Shown: positions 40,290-48,665, counted from the stretch's first letter. The stretch: DNA of 64,000 bases from Actinoplanes cyaneus (GCF_016862095.1 NZ_BOMH01000031.1:1-64000); one strand, 5' to 3'. Notes: generated by a model not told the origin, from the sequence alone. Program-made: numbers and translations.

Positions 40290-40514
40290 TCAGTAACGGC
40301 CGACGCCGAGTTCACGGGCGGCCTGTTTGCGGCCTTCCATCGCGATGCGGCGGGCGGATCGGTAAGCCTCAGGTGCACGGTCACTCTGAGGCCGACGCAT
40401 TCGAGCCCGCGACAAGGCCTCTTGGATAAGTCTCACTTTGGTGGCTCCATTCGGATGTACGTTTTCGGTGCTCGGCATTCGGCTATCGGTTTCGGGGCGG
40501 GTCAGGACGGTCAT
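40290..40514 (-). CDS. Small conserved protein downstream of whiB7
   Basis: This 74-residue Arg/Ala-rich basic protein carries KVRLIQEALSRARMRRPQ and APEAYRSARRIAMEGRKQAA, a pattern I recall from other small actinobacterial proteins next to whiB genes. Its ATG 40514 is 1 nt after the whiB7 stop, so translation is coupled. No domain can be named; the basic composition suggests nucleic-acid contact. It is cotranscribed with whiB7 and may contribute to the same response. Confidence 0.75.
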   Translation of the reverse strand: MTVLTRPETDSRMPSTENVHPNGATKVRLIQEALSRARMRRPQSDRAPEAYRSARRIAMEGRKQAARELGVGRY

Positions 40515-40515
40515 C

Positions 40516-40878
40516 TCAGGCCGCCAGCCGCACGCTGTTGCGGGAGTCGAGACCGTTCGCGGCGAGCCGCTCCTCGACCTCGACGGCCAGCTCGGCGTCG
40601 CGAGCCACATCCGCCTTACGCGGACGGCCCCGCGGCCGCTTGCGCGGCACGACAGCGCCACGCTCGAAGATCTCGCCGCCCCAGACACCCCAGGGCTCGC
40701 TCCGCTCCACCGCGCCGGCGAGGCACTCGACGCGCAGCGGGCAGTCCCCGCAGAGCGACTTGGCCAGCTCCAGCTGGGCCGGGGAGTCGGAGAACCACAG
40801 GTCCGGGTCGAACTTCCGACAGGGCAGGTTCGCCTCGATGTCGACGGGAATGTCGATCGGGGCCAGCGCCAGACTCAT
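40516..40878 (-). CDS. whiB7: WhiB7 family [4Fe-4S] transcription factor
   Basis: This 120-residue protein has the WhiB cluster ligands Cys20, Cys43, Cys46 and Cys52 (LPCRKFDPDLWF, LCGDCPLRVEC), the GVWGGE turn (64-69) and a C-terminal AT-hook RPRGRPRK (about 81-88), the mark of WhiB7. WhiB7 joins sigma-A to activate intrinsic antibiotic-resistance genes and its own promoter; the AT-hook reads AT-rich DNA just upstream of the -35 element. In mycobacteria it lies beside uvrD2 and an ABC1 gene, as here. Regulation by an upstream ORF and an attenuator is visible (41024-41326 and 40953-40999). Stop 40516 couples to the small gene below. Confidence 0.96.
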   Translation of the reverse strand: MSLALAPIDIPVDIEANLPCRKFDPDLWFSDSPAQLELAKSLCGDCPLRVECLAGAVERSEPWGVWGGEIFERGAVVPRKRPRGRPRKADVARDAELAVEVEERLAANGLDSRNSVRLAA

Positions 40879-40952
40879 AAAGCCCGGTCACCTCTCTCTT
40901 CTTCGCGATCTTCTGGATCGTCTTCCGGGTCGATACACCGGCCGGTGAGCCG

Positions 40953-40999
40953 GAAAAACAATTGAGGCCGCGGATCCCGGTTAGGGGTTCCGCGGCCTC
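40953..40999 (-). terminator. Transcriptional attenuator in the whiB7 leader
   Basis: On the minus strand GAGGCCGCGGA (40999-40989) pairs with TCCGCGGCCTC (40974-40964) around a 14-nt loop and is followed by AATTGTTTTT. It is a textbook intrinsic terminator lying between the upstream ORF (stop at 41024) and whiB7 (start 40878), as expected for ribosome-mediated attenuation. Confidence 0.85.
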
Positions 41000-41023
41000 G
41001 AGGTGAGCCGGAGGTCTGGTCTG

Positions 41024-41326
41024 TCAGACCGGCCTTCCTCGAGGCGGGGTGCCGCTGCCACCATCCGTGTAGCGCTTGCTGGAGATGGAGTCGTCGCCCT
41101 TGAAGCCAGTGGTGCCATTGATGCCAGTGATTCCGACGAGCACGCGCTCGGCAGCCCATGCGCCCCGCTCGGCCTGGGGCTGGCTGACGACCTGGTGCGC
41201 CTGCGGAACCAGAACCCGCGCGGCAGCCAGCAGCGCCGACGGAGCAGCGACAGGCAGCAGCGAGGACGGAGCACAGGCAGCGGACGGCAGCAACGGCGTG
41301 CGCATCAGCATGGTGTTGATCCTCAT
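41024..41326 (-). CDS. Upstream ORF (leader peptide) of whiB7, 100 codons
   Basis: This 100-residue frame begins MRINTMLMRTPLLPSAACAP and ends in the Gly/Pro/Arg-rich GTPPRGRPV. GGAGGAGGTGGCACCG precedes its ATG, one of the best ribosome binding sites in the window. It lies between the whiB7 promoter and an intrinsic terminator. Leader ORFs of whiB7 in other actinobacteria sense stalled ribosomes, letting the polymerase pass the terminator. Here it is long for such a leader. It has no recognisable domain, so a free functional peptide is not excluded. Confidence 0.72.
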   Translation of the reverse strand: MRINTMLMRTPLLPSAACAPSSLLPVAAPSALLAAARVLVPQAHQVVSQPQAERGAWAAERVLVGITGINGTTGFKGDDSISSKRYTDGGSGTPPRGRPV

Positions 41327-41400
41327 CGGTGCCACCTCCTCCAAACCTGCACTCGTAGTTCGATCTTGCCCGGGAAGGCTCCCGGCCAAGGTGTGTTCTG

Positions 41401-41445
41401 AGGCTATGCCTGCCCTACACGGGAGGGCAAACGAATTAACGGACT
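41401..41445 (-). promoter_or_regulatory. Predicted whiB7 promoter
   Basis: On the minus strand TTGCCC (41430-41425) and TAGCCT (41406-41401) are separated by 18 nt, and AT-rich TTAATTCG lies immediately upstream, as for WhiB7-dependent promoters bound through the AT-hook. The inverted repeat TGCCCT-N7-AGGGCA (41411-41429) overlaps the spacer. The stop of uvrD2 is only 15 nt further upstream. Confidence 0.55.
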
Positions 41446-43585
41446 AGTTTTCAAAGTTTTTTCGGCCAAGGTCATCGGGGCTTGCGCCGCCCACCAGAGC
41501 GAAGACCGCGTCGCCGTACTGGCCCAGCTTGCGGGGGCCGATTCCGGCGATCGCCAGCAACTGGGCCGGATCGGTCGGACGGCGTTCCGCGACGGCGACC
41601 AAGGTGGCGTCGGTGAAGACGACGTACGCAGGAACTTTCAGCTCCGCGGCGGTCGTCGCCCGCCAGGTCTGGAGACGCTCGAAAAGGTCCTCGTCCATGT
41701 CCGACGGACAGGTCGGGCAGCGGCCCAGTTTGCGGTCGGCGCCGGCCAGCAGGGTCGACCCGCAGATCCGGCACGACGACACCTTCGGCGGGCGGCGGTC
41801 GGGTTTCCGACTCGGCTCGGCCGAGGGGCGCGAATAGCTCGCGCCGGAACGTTCGAGCTGCGGCAGGAAACGGCACGGCCGCCGGGCACGGCCGCCCGGC
41901 GCCCGCGACTGGCCGAACGAGAGCCACAGGAGCCGGCGCGCGCGAGTCACCCCGACATAGAGCAGTCTTCGCTCCTCCTCCAACTGCTCAGAGCTTTTCG
42001 CGTACGTCGTGGGCAGCGTCCCGTCCGCGAGCCCGACCAGGAACACCGCGTCCCACTCCAGGCCCTTCGCCGAGTGCAGCGACGCCAGGGTGACCCCGGC
42101 CACGGTCGGCGCGTGCTGCTGCTCGGCGCGACGGAGCAGCTCGTCGTTGAACGCCGAGAGGGTCACCTCCCGCTGGACCCGGCCGCCCTCGCCGATCGGC
42201 AGCACCTCCGGCTCGGCGGCGTACTCCTCGGCGAGTGTGACCAGCGCGGCCAGCGCCTCCCACTGCTCGCGGGCGGCGCCGCCGGTCGGTGGCTGCGACC
42301 TGCTCCACCCGGCCCGGGCCAGGCCCTCGACGACCGCGTCGACCAGCGGGGTCTCGCCCGGGATGGAGCGCACGGCGGCGCGCAGGGCGACCATCGCCTG
42401 CCGCACCTCGGCGCGCTCGAAGAACCGGTCGGCGCCCCTGACGACGTACGGCACCTGGGCTTCCGCCAGGGCTTCCTCGTACGCCTCGGATTGCGCGTTC
42501 GTCCGGAAGAGCACCGCGATCTCGCTGGCCGGGGTGCCCGCCGCGATCAGCTCACGGCACCGCCGCGCCACCGCGCCGGCCTCCCCCGGTTCATCCGGGA
42601 AGATCTTGAGCTCGGGCTCGGGGCCGGGTGGCCGCTGGCCCTCCAGTTCCAGCCGCAGTTTCGCCTCGGTGCCGCGGGCCTGCCGGATCACCGCGTTGGC
42701 CAGCCCGACCACCTGCGGGGTGGAGCGGTAGTCACGGACCAGGCGGACCACCGTGGCGCCGCGCCACTTGCGCGGGAACTCGATCAGGTGCGAGGAGCTG
42801 GCGCCGGTGAACGAGTAGATCGTCTGGCTGGCGTCCCCGACGACGGTCAGGTCGTCCCGGCCGCCCAGCCACGCCTCCAGCAGTCGCTGCTGCAGCGGGT
42901 TGACGTCCTGGTACTCGTCGACGACGAAGTGCCGGTACTGCGCACGGATCTGGTCGCCGACGTCCGGGTGCTCCTCGATGCCCCAGACCGCGGCGCGCAG
43001 CAGGTCCTCGAAGTCGATCACGCCCTGACGGCGTTTGAGCGACTCGTAGGCCGCGAACACCTCAGCCACCCGGTCCGCCTCGAACGGCGGCTCACGCAGC
43101 GCCTTGGCGGCGGCAACCGCGTACTCCGAGGGCTCGACGAGGGAGGACTTGGCCCACTCGATCTCGCTCGCCAGGTCACGGGCGATCGCACGGTCGGCGC
43201 GGACCCCGGCGCGGGCGGCGGCCAGGCCGACCACCCGGACCTTGCTCTCCATCAGCTCGGGCATGCCGCGCCCCTCGAGCAGACGGGCGGCGAAGTAGCG
43301 CACCTGGCGCAGCGCGGCCGCGTGGAACGTGCGTGCCTGGACCCCGCCGGCGCCGAGCGCGGTCAGTCGCGCGCGCATCTCGGCGGCGGCCCGGGCCGTG
43401 AACGTCACCGCCAGCACGTGCCGCGGGTTGATCTCGCCGGAGAGCGTCCGGTACGCGATCCGGTGGGTGATCGCCCGGGTCTTGCCGGTGCCGGCGCCGG
43501 CCAGGATGCAGACCGGGCCGGCCGGGGCCGTCACCGCTGTCCGCTGGTCCGGGTCGAGCCCGGCCAGCACCGCTTCAGTCCGCAC
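41444..43585 (-). CDS. uvrD2: UvrD2 DNA helicase
   Basis: This 713-residue superfamily 1A helicase has LAGAGTGKT (Walker A), DFEDLLRAAV, DEYQDVNPLQ (motif II), VGDASQTIYSF (motif III), LRDYRS and LVGVTRARR-type motifs. A short zinc module (CRICGSTLLAGADRKLGRCP, about 598-625) and a C-terminal HRDC domain (about 645-713) identify the actinobacterial UvrD2 rather than UvrD1. M. tuberculosis UvrD2 is an essential repair helicase. The start is GTG 43585. It is divergent from the mycoredoxin gene, and its stop overlaps the whiB7 promoter. Confidence 0.94.
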   Translation of the reverse strand: MRTEAVLAGLDPDQRTAVTAPAGPVCILAGAGTGKTRAITHRIAYRTLSGEINPRHVLAVTFTARAAAEMRARLTALGAGGVQARTFHAAALRQVRYFAARLLEGRGMPELMESKVRVVGLAAARAGVRADRAIARDLASEIEWAKSSLVEPSEYAVAAAKALREPPFEADRVAEVFAAYESLKRRQGVIDFEDLLRAAVWGIEEHPDVGDQIRAQYRHFVVDEYQDVNPLQQRLLEAWLGGRDDLTVVGDASQTIYSFTGASSSHLIEFPRKWRGATVVRLVRDYRSTPQVVGLANAVIRQARGTEAKLRLELEGQRPPGPEPELKIFPDEPGEAGAVARRCRELIAAGTPASEIAVLFRTNAQSEAYEEALAEAQVPYVVRGADRFFERAEVRQAMVALRAAVRSIPGETPLVDAVVEGLARAGWSRSQPPTGGAAREQWEALAALVTLAEEYAAEPEVLPIGEGGRVQREVTLSAFNDELLRRAEQQHAPTVAGVTLASLHSAKGLEWDAVFLVGLADGTLPTTYAKSSEQLEEERRLLYVGVTRARRLLWLSFGQSRAPGGRARRPCRFLPQLERSGASYSRPSAEPSRKPDRRPPKVSSCRICGSTLLAGADRKLGRCPTCPSDMDEDLFERLQTWRATTAAELKVPAYVVFTDATLVAVAERRPTDPAQLLAIAGIGPRKLGQYGDAVFALVGGASPDDLGRKNFEN

Positions 43586-43668
43586 GGTAGGGAATCATGA
43601 CACCCCGCCGGGGCGTTGTGCTTTTCAGCCGCACCGCCGTGTGACCTGTCTCGAAGGAGCCCTGACCG

Positions 43669-43911
43669 ATGCTGACCATGTACTCGACGTCCTGGTGTGG
43701 GTATTGCCACCGGCTGAAGAGCCAGCTCGACCGGGAAGGCATCGCCTACGACGTGGTGGACATCGAGCAGGACGAGGCCTCGGCCGCGTTCGTGCGCAGC
43801 GTGAACGGTGGCAACCAGACCGTTCCGACGCTGAAGTTCGACGACGGGTCGGCGCTGACCAACCCGTCGATCGTGCAGGTCAAGCAGCACTTGGCCGCTC
43901 TCTCCGCCTGA
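43669..43911 (+). CDS. mrx1: Mycoredoxin (glutaredoxin-like)
   Basis: This 80-residue thioredoxin-fold protein has the active site WCGYCHRL, with resolving and nucleophilic Cys, and the cis-Pro loop QTVPTLKF. Mycoredoxins reduce mixed disulfides with mycothiol, the actinobacterial low-molecular-weight thiol, so it implies a mycothiol-using host. The position beside uvrD2 matches the mycobacterial order. The ATG is 43669. A strong bidirectional terminator follows at 43922-43955. Confidence 0.93.
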   Translation: MLTMYSTSWCGYCHRLKSQLDREGIAYDVVDIEQDEASAAFVRSVNGGNQTVPTLKFDDGSALTNPSIVQVKQHLAALSA

Positions 43912-43921
43912 CTCCCGCAGC

Positions 43922-43955
43922 GAAAAGGGGCCGTCCCGAAGGACGGCCCCTTTTT
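43922..43955. terminator. Bidirectional terminator between mrx1 and the PhyH gene
   Basis: GAAAAGGGGCCGTCC and GGACGGCCCCTTTTT form a 15-bp stem around CGAA, with A and T tracts on both sides, so it ends both convergent transcripts. Confidence 0.9.
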
Positions 43956-43969
43956 CGTCGTGACGATCC

Positions 43970-44851
43970 TTACGGGATCAGCGCCGGGATGCTGGAGTCG
44001 AGCAGGCCACGCTGCTTGAGCTCGCCGTAGAGCGGGGTCGTCTCCGGGTAGTGGCCCCACTGGTGGTCGCCGTCACCCTTGCCGAAGCCGCCGAGCAGCT
44101 GCTTCTGCACCTCGGTCTTGCCGTCCCACTCCGGCTTGCTCGGCAGGTCGGCGACCTCGTCGCGGATGGCGATCCACCGCGGCGTGTAGCCGAAGAACGC
44201 GCCGACCCGGGTGATGTCGGAGTAGTTGTCCGACCGGGCGTGCCAGATGCGGCGGTCGAACACGACCAGGTCACCCGCGTTCGCGGTGATCTGGACGGCG
44301 CCCTCGGGCTGCGGCCACGGAACGCCACGGCTCGGCGGGCCGGGCAGCCAGTTGGTCTTGTGGCTGCCGGGCAGGACGGTGAAGTTGCCCCGGCCGGTCT
44401 CGCTGACGTCGGAGAACCAGTAGGCCAGCTTCACGGACAGCATCGGACGGGGATCGGTCTCGATCTCCCGGTTCTGCCGGCCGCCGTCCTGGTGCCAGTG
44501 CCACCATTCCTTCTGCTTCTCGTGCAGCTGGGGGTGCACGTCGATGTGCGAGTGGTACACGTGGATGTTCCACCCGAGCAGCGACCAGATGTACTTGAAA
44601 GCCTTGGGGTGGTCGAGCAGGAAAGCCAGCTCGGGCACGTAGGCGATCGGCGAGAGCTGGTGCAGGGCGCCGGTCGCGCTCAGCTTGCCCTCGGCCTTGG
44701 CCTTCTCGTAATACCCCAGGATCGCGGCCCGACCGGCCTCGATCTCGCTCTCACTGAGCACCGACGGCACGACGATGTAACCGTCGCGGTCGAACGCCTC
44801 CCGCTCCTCCGCGGACATCGGCGTCCACGCCGGCGCTTCCACCTGGGTCAT
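43970..44851 (-). CDS. Phytanoyl-CoA dioxygenase-family oxygenase
   Basis: This 293-residue protein is a Fe(II)/2-oxoglutarate dioxygenase: WWHWHQDGG holds the HxD iron ligands, RIWHARSDN the distal His, and ITRVGAFFGY an Arg for 2-oxoglutarate. PhyH family members hydroxylate or halogenate lipids, amino acids and secondary metabolites; the substrate is not readable. It lies between mrx1 and nudC, which I recall as adjacent in mycobacteria, so it is an insertion in the conserved block. An 85-nt gap separates it from nudC downstream-to-upstream on the same strand. Confidence 0.9.
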   Translation of the reverse strand: MTQVEAPAWTPMSAEEREAFDRDGYIVVPSVLSESEIEAGRAAILGYYEKAKAEGKLSATGALHQLSPIAYVPELAFLLDHPKAFKYIWSLLGWNIHVYHSHIDVHPQLHEKQKEWWHWHQDGGRQNREIETDPRPMLSVKLAYWFSDVSETGRGNFTVLPGSHKTNWLPGPPSRGVPWPQPEGAVQITANAGDLVVFDRRIWHARSDNYSDITRVGAFFGYTPRWIAIRDEVADLPSKPEWDGKTEVQKQLLGGFGKGDGDHQWGHYPETTPLYGELKQRGLLDSSIPALIP

Positions 44852-44939
44852 CGGATCCCCTCTCGTCTTTGTAAGTCTGACGCATCGGGACGGTACCCAG
44901 GTTGCCTCCTAAACGAGAAATTCTCTGATCAGACGTTTA

Positions 44940-45983
44940 TCAGTGATCTTGGGCACGACTGTTCAGCCATTTGTCGATGAGGTAGAACGCGATCGAGGAC
45001 CGCCCCGGCAGCGCCATCGGGACACCGGAATCGGGATGGACGAATCCGCCGGCGATCATCTTGGCGATCTGCTCCCTGGTGAACCAGTGCGCCTCGTCGA
45101 TCTCCTCCGGATCCAGCCGGAGCGTCTGCGTCGGGTCGGCGGTGGCCAGGAAGCCGAGCATCAGGGAGCCCGGGTAGGGCCAGGACTGACTGCCCTCGTA
45201 CCGCAAGGAACTGATCGTGATGCCGACCTCCTCGGCAACCTCCCGGCTGACCGCGGCCTCGGCCGACTCGCCCGGCTCGACGTAACCGGCCAGGCAGGAG
45301 AAACGGGTCAGCCCGTCCGGGCCCCGGCCCCAGCCCGAGTTGTGACCGAGCAGACAGCGACCGGCCGGGCCCGCGACGCCGTCGTGCACCACGACGATCA
45401 TCGCCGGGTCGGTGCGCGGCCACATCAGCTTGCCGTCGGGGTCGGCGCGCGCCCAGCCGGCCTCGACCGTGACCGTGGGCTTGCCCGAGCGCGGCGAGAA
45501 CTTGTGACTGGCGTGCCAGTTCGCCAGCGCCGCGGCGGCGGTGAAGATTCCCGCGTCGCGGTCGTCGAGCAGATGCCCGACCTCCCGCAGCGTCACCGCG
45601 CGAGCCCCCTCGACGGGTGGCGGGGTGGCGTCCATGGCCCAGAGCGGGGTGCCGTCGGCGTCCACGCCCAGGAACCAGCGCTCCGCCTCCGGCGCGTCGG
45701 CGGCGGGCACCAGGACCAGCTCGGCCCCGCCGTCGGGCTGCTCGACGACCTGGGCACGGCCGCCCGCGCCCAGGTCCACCACCAGGACCTGGCCGCGGGG
45801 CCAGGCCTCGGCCAGCCAGGCGTCGTCCTTACGCCGGTGGGCGGCGCGGTCCAGCGTGGTCCGCGCCAGCGGCGGGGTGCCCGGCTGTTCACCCAGATCG
45901 GGCTGCTCCGCCTGCTCCCGCGAGAAGCGCTGCTCCGGTTGACCGGCCTGCCCGGGCCGCTCCGGTTGATCGGTGCTTGTCAC
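44940..45983 (-). CDS. nudC: NADH pyrophosphatase NudC
   Basis: This 347-residue Nudix hydrolase has the box GYVEPGES, REVAEEVG with the catalytic Glu residues, and the family signature SQSWPYPGSLM, a variant of the NADH-specific SQPWPFP. It should cleave NADH and NAD-capped RNA. The first 60 residues are a Gln/Pro-rich extension (PGQAGQPEQRFSREQAEQPD) not seen in the E. coli enzyme. The start overlaps the M16 peptidase stop by 4 nt (ATGA), so the two are cotranscribed. Confidence 0.9.
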   Translation of the reverse strand: MTSTDQPERPGQAGQPEQRFSREQAEQPDLGEQPGTPPLARTTLDRAAHRRKDDAWLAEAWPRGQVLVVDLGAGGRAQVVEQPDGGAELVLVPAADAPEAERWFLGVDADGTPLWAMDATPPPVEGARAVTLREVGHLLDDRDAGIFTAAAALANWHASHKFSPRSGKPTVTVEAGWARADPDGKLMWPRTDPAMIVVVHDGVAGPAGRCLLGHNSGWGRGPDGLTRFSCLAGYVEPGESAEAAVSREVAEEVGITISSLRYEGSQSWPYPGSLMLGFLATADPTQTLRLDPEEIDEAHWFTREQIAKMIAGGFVHPDSGVPMALPGRSSIAFYLIDKWLNSRAQDH

Positions 45984-47296
45984 TGCGCGCTGCGCTCCAC
46001 CACGGTCAGGGCGGTGAGCTGGGCCTCGATCTGCTCGGCATCGCCGAGGACCACTGTCACCGCGCGGGACGGGGCGAGGTGTCTCGCCGCGACGGCCGCG
46101 ACCTCCTCGCGGGTGGCCGAGGCGAGCCTGGCCGAGTGCTCGCGCAGGTGGTCCAGCCGCAAGCCGAAACCGGCGTAGACGGTGGCCAGCCCGGCCAGCC
46201 CGGTCTGCGTGGACATGCCCAGGCGCAGGGTGCCCAGTGCGTACCTCCGGGCCTGTTCCAGCTCTTCCTCGCCGGGCGGGAGGCTGGCGATGCGGCCCAG
46301 CTCATACGTCGTCTCGAGCAGCGACGGCCCGGTCACGCCGGTCGCCACGTCGGCCGCCGCGATCAGCGCGGAACCGGCCGCGAAGTGCTCGATCACCGAA
46401 TGCGAGCCGTACGTGTAGCCCTTGTCCTCCCGGATGTTCTCCACCCAGCGGGACGAGAAGTAACCACCGAAGACCAGGTTCGCCAGGGTCAGCGCGGCGT
46501 AGTCGGGGTCGGTACGGGTCAGCGCCGGCAGCGCGATCCGCAGCGAGGACTGCACCGAGCCGGGCCGGTCGACCAGCAGCAGCGAGCCGGGCGTCAGCGC
46601 CGGGGCAGGCGGGATGTCGCCGTCGCGGGCCGTGCCCGTCCAGCCGCCGAGCATCTTCTCCGCCACGTCGATGGCCTGGTCCGGGTCGATGTCGCCGACC
46701 AGGACCAGGATCGAGCCGTCCGGGCGGACCCGGTCGGCGTGCAGCTCGCGCAGGGCGGCCGGCTCGATCGCGCGGACCTCGTCCGGGGCGGGGGTCTGCA
46801 CCGCGTACGGGTGGTCGGCGAACATCCGCTTCAGCAGCGCGACCCGGGCCAGGTGGCTCGGCTGGCTCAGGGCGACCTGGATGTTGTCGACCAGGCGTTC
46901 CCGCTCGGTGCGCACCTCCTCGGCCGGGTAGGTGGCGTCGGTCAGCACGCCGGCCAGGATCTCCAGCGTCCGGCCGAGGCCACCGGCCAGGGCGTTACCG
47001 CTGATCTGCAGCCTGTCCGGGTCCAGCCCGGCGCCCAGGCTGCCGCCGACGGCCTGCAGCTCGGCGGCGATGTCGATGCTCGACATCGAGCTGGTGCCGG
47101 TGAACAGGGCCTGCGACAGCAGGGTCGCCGCGGCCAGCGGGGCCCGGCCGAACGGGATGCGCAGCCGCACCTCGGCCAGCGGCACCGCGGCGCGGCGGAT
47201 GGCGATCACGGTCAGCCCGTTCGGCAGTTTGCGCTCGGCCTGCGGGGGCAGCGTCAGCTCGGTGTCCGGAATGAGATCCGGCAGGGTTTTCGTCAT
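45980..47296 (-). CDS. M16-family peptidase, non-catalytic subunit
   Basis: This 438-residue protein has the insulinase/processing-peptidase fold, seen in KLPNGLTVIAIRRAAVPLAE, TDATYPAEEVRTERERLVDN, and the C-terminal RIALPALTRTDPDYAALTLA and RWVENIREDKGYTYG motifs. It lacks the HxxEH zinc motif, so it is the non-catalytic partner of the active protein encoded at 47358-48665, as in mitochondrial MPP alpha/beta. Its ATG lies in the second copy of a 64-bp duplication. The small 22-codon frame at 47293-47361 lies between the two. Confidence 0.9.
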   Translation of the reverse strand: MTKTLPDLIPDTELTLPPQAERKLPNGLTVIAIRRAAVPLAEVRLRIPFGRAPLAAATLLSQALFTGTSSMSSIDIAAELQAVGGSLGAGLDPDRLQISGNALAGGLGRTLEILAGVLTDATYPAEEVRTERERLVDNIQVALSQPSHLARVALLKRMFADHPYAVQTPAPDEVRAIEPAALRELHADRVRPDGSILVLVGDIDPDQAIDVAEKMLGGWTGTARDGDIPPAPALTPGSLLLVDRPGSVQSSLRIALPALTRTDPDYAALTLANLVFGGYFSSRWVENIREDKGYTYGSHSVIEHFAAGSALIAAADVATGVTGPSLLETTYELGRIASLPPGEEELEQARRYALGTLRLGMSTQTGLAGLATVYAGFGLRLDHLREHSARLASATREEVAAVAARHLAPSRAVTVVLGDAEQIEAQLTALTVVERSAQ

Positions 47297-47411
47297 GCTC
47301 CGGCTCCCGGGAGAACGTCGACAACGGCGCGGCGCTCGGGCCGCGGGAAGGGCTTCGTCATGCTCCGGCTCCGGGCAGGACCTCGACGACGGCGCGGCGC
47401 TCGGGCCGCAG
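47289..47411. repeat. 64-bp tandem duplication between two M16 peptidase genes
   Basis: The sequence that ends the upstream peptidase and starts the downstream one is present twice, about 59 bp each, at 47289-47347 and 47353-47411, offset by 64 bp with a few substitutions. Both copies contain CTCCGGCTCC and GGCGCGGCGCTCGGGCCGC. It looks like a junction duplication that left an extra short coupled frame between the genes. Confidence 0.88.
47293..47361 (-). CDS. Short coupled ORF (22 codons) in the duplication
   Basis: MTKPFPRPERRAVVDVLPGA is the first 20 residues of a 22-residue frame whose start overlaps the upstream peptidase stop (ATGA at 47358-47361) and whose stop overlaps the downstream start (47293-47296). 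Its sequence is the last 15 residues of the upstream peptidase joined to the first residues of the downstream one. It probably exists because of the duplication, and may keep translational coupling rather than make a useful peptide. Confidence 0.5.
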   Translation of the reverse strand: MTKPFPRPERRAVVDVLPGAGA

Positions 47412-48665
47412 GGTGGCGGCGGCGGTCACGATCTGCTCCGCGGTGACCTCGCTGATCAGCTTGGGCAGCTCGTTGAGCAGGCCCGGGCGGCCGCGCTGCA
47501 GCTCCAGCACGGCCATCGGCAGCGCCCGGCCGAGCACCTCGTCGGTGCCCTGCAGCAGGCGGGCCGACATGCGCGCCTGGGTGCGCTCCAGCTCACCGGG
47601 CTTGAGGCCGCCGGTGGTGAGGCGGTCCAGTTCCTCGTCGATCGTGCGCAGCACCTTGCCGGCGTCGCCGCCGGGCGGCATGTGGGCCTGCAGCAGCAGC
47701 GCGGTGGGGTTACGCACCTGGTACTCGTCACCCATGAAACCGAGGTAGCCCCCGACGTTGGTCACCGAGCGGTCGCGCTGGACCAGGCGCTCGACCAGGC
47801 GGGACGCGTCGCCGTCGGTCAGCACCTCGGCGAGGACCGAGAACGGCAGGTACGCCTCGAAGGCCGCGATCGGGTCGGGCACCCGGTAACCGGCGGCGAC
47901 CGCCGGGAGCGGGGCGATGCGATCCGTGTACGACTCGCGGCGCTCACCGTCGATGTCCGGCTCGTCGAAGGCGGGCAGCACCGGCGCCGGCCGGGCCGGG
48001 ACGTCCCCGAAGTGCCGCTCGATCATCGCGGTCGCCTCGGCCACGTCGAAGTCGCCGGCGACCGAGAGCACCGCGTTGCCGCAGGCGTAGTAGCGGTCGA
48101 AGAAGCCCTGCGCGTCCGCGACGGTGGCGCTCTCCAGGTCCTCGAACGAGCCGTAGCCGTCGTGGGCGTTGGGGAAGGTCTCGAACATCACCGGCGGCAG
48201 CTTCAGCCAGGGGAAGCCGCCGTAGGGCCGGTTCAGCACGTTGACCCGGATCTCCTCCTTGACCACGTCGACCTGGTTGCGCAGGTTCTCCTCGGTCAGG
48301 CGGGGGCCGCGCATCCGGTCGGCCTCGAGGAAGAGCGCCCGCTCCAGCGCGCCGGCCGGGAGCACCTCGAAGTAGTCCGTGTAGTCCAGGTGGGTGGAGC
48401 CGTTGAAGCTGCCGCCGGCGCCCTGCACGTGCCGGAAGTGGGCGAGCTTCTCGAGGTTCTCCGAGCCCTGGAACATCAGGTGCTCGAAGAGGTGGGCGAA
48501 CCCTGTCCGCCCCTCGGGCTCGCTGCGGATGCCCACGTCGTAGACGACGGCCACGCCGACGACCGGAGCGCTGCGGTCCGGTGACAGGACCACGCGCAGG
48601 CCGTTGGCGAGCGTGAACCTTTCGACCGGGTATTTCGTCGCGGGGATCTGGATTCTGGACGCCAC
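47358..48665 (-). CDS. M16-family zinc peptidase, catalytic subunit
   Basis: This 435-residue peptidase carries the inverted zinc motif HLFEH in TGFAHLFEHLMFQG, with the third ligand expected in VVKEEIRV further on. It is an M16B processing-peptidase-like enzyme, predicted to pair with the non-catalytic partner 45980-47296. The start is near 48665 (GTG). Both are cytoplasmic, with no signal peptide. In actinomycetes this pair is often next to nudC. Confidence 0.9.
   Translation of the reverse strand: MASRIQIPATKYPVERFTLANGLRVVLSPDRSAPVVGVAVVYDVGIRSEPEGRTGFAHLFEHLMFQGSENLEKLAHFRHVQGAGGSFNGSTHLDYTDYFEVLPAGALERALFLEADRMRGPRLTEENLRNQVDVVKEEIRVNVLNRPYGGFPWLKLPPVMFETFPNAHDGYGSFEDLESATVADAQGFFDRYYACGNAVLSVAGDFDVAEATAMIERHFGDVPARPAPVLPAFDEPDIDGERRESYTDRIAPLPAVAAGYRVPDPIAAFEAYLPFSVLAEVLTDGDASRLVERLVQRDRSVTNVGGYLGFMGDEYQVRNPTALLLQAHMPPGGDAGKVLRTIDEELDRLTTGGLKPGELERTQARMSARLLQGTDEVLGRALPMAVLELQRGRPGLLNELPKLISEVTAEQIVTAAATLRPERRAVVEVLPGAGA

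Noticed and set aside
40079..40429. Plus-strand frame between the ABC1 gene and the small protein
   Set aside because: It crosses a perfect intrinsic terminator at 40225-40256 and the antisense of the small conserved gene.
40516..40878. Generic WhiB1/WhiB2-like annotation
   Set aside because: The RGRPRK AT-hook and neighbourhood with uvrD2 and an ABC1 gene fit WhiB7 specifically.
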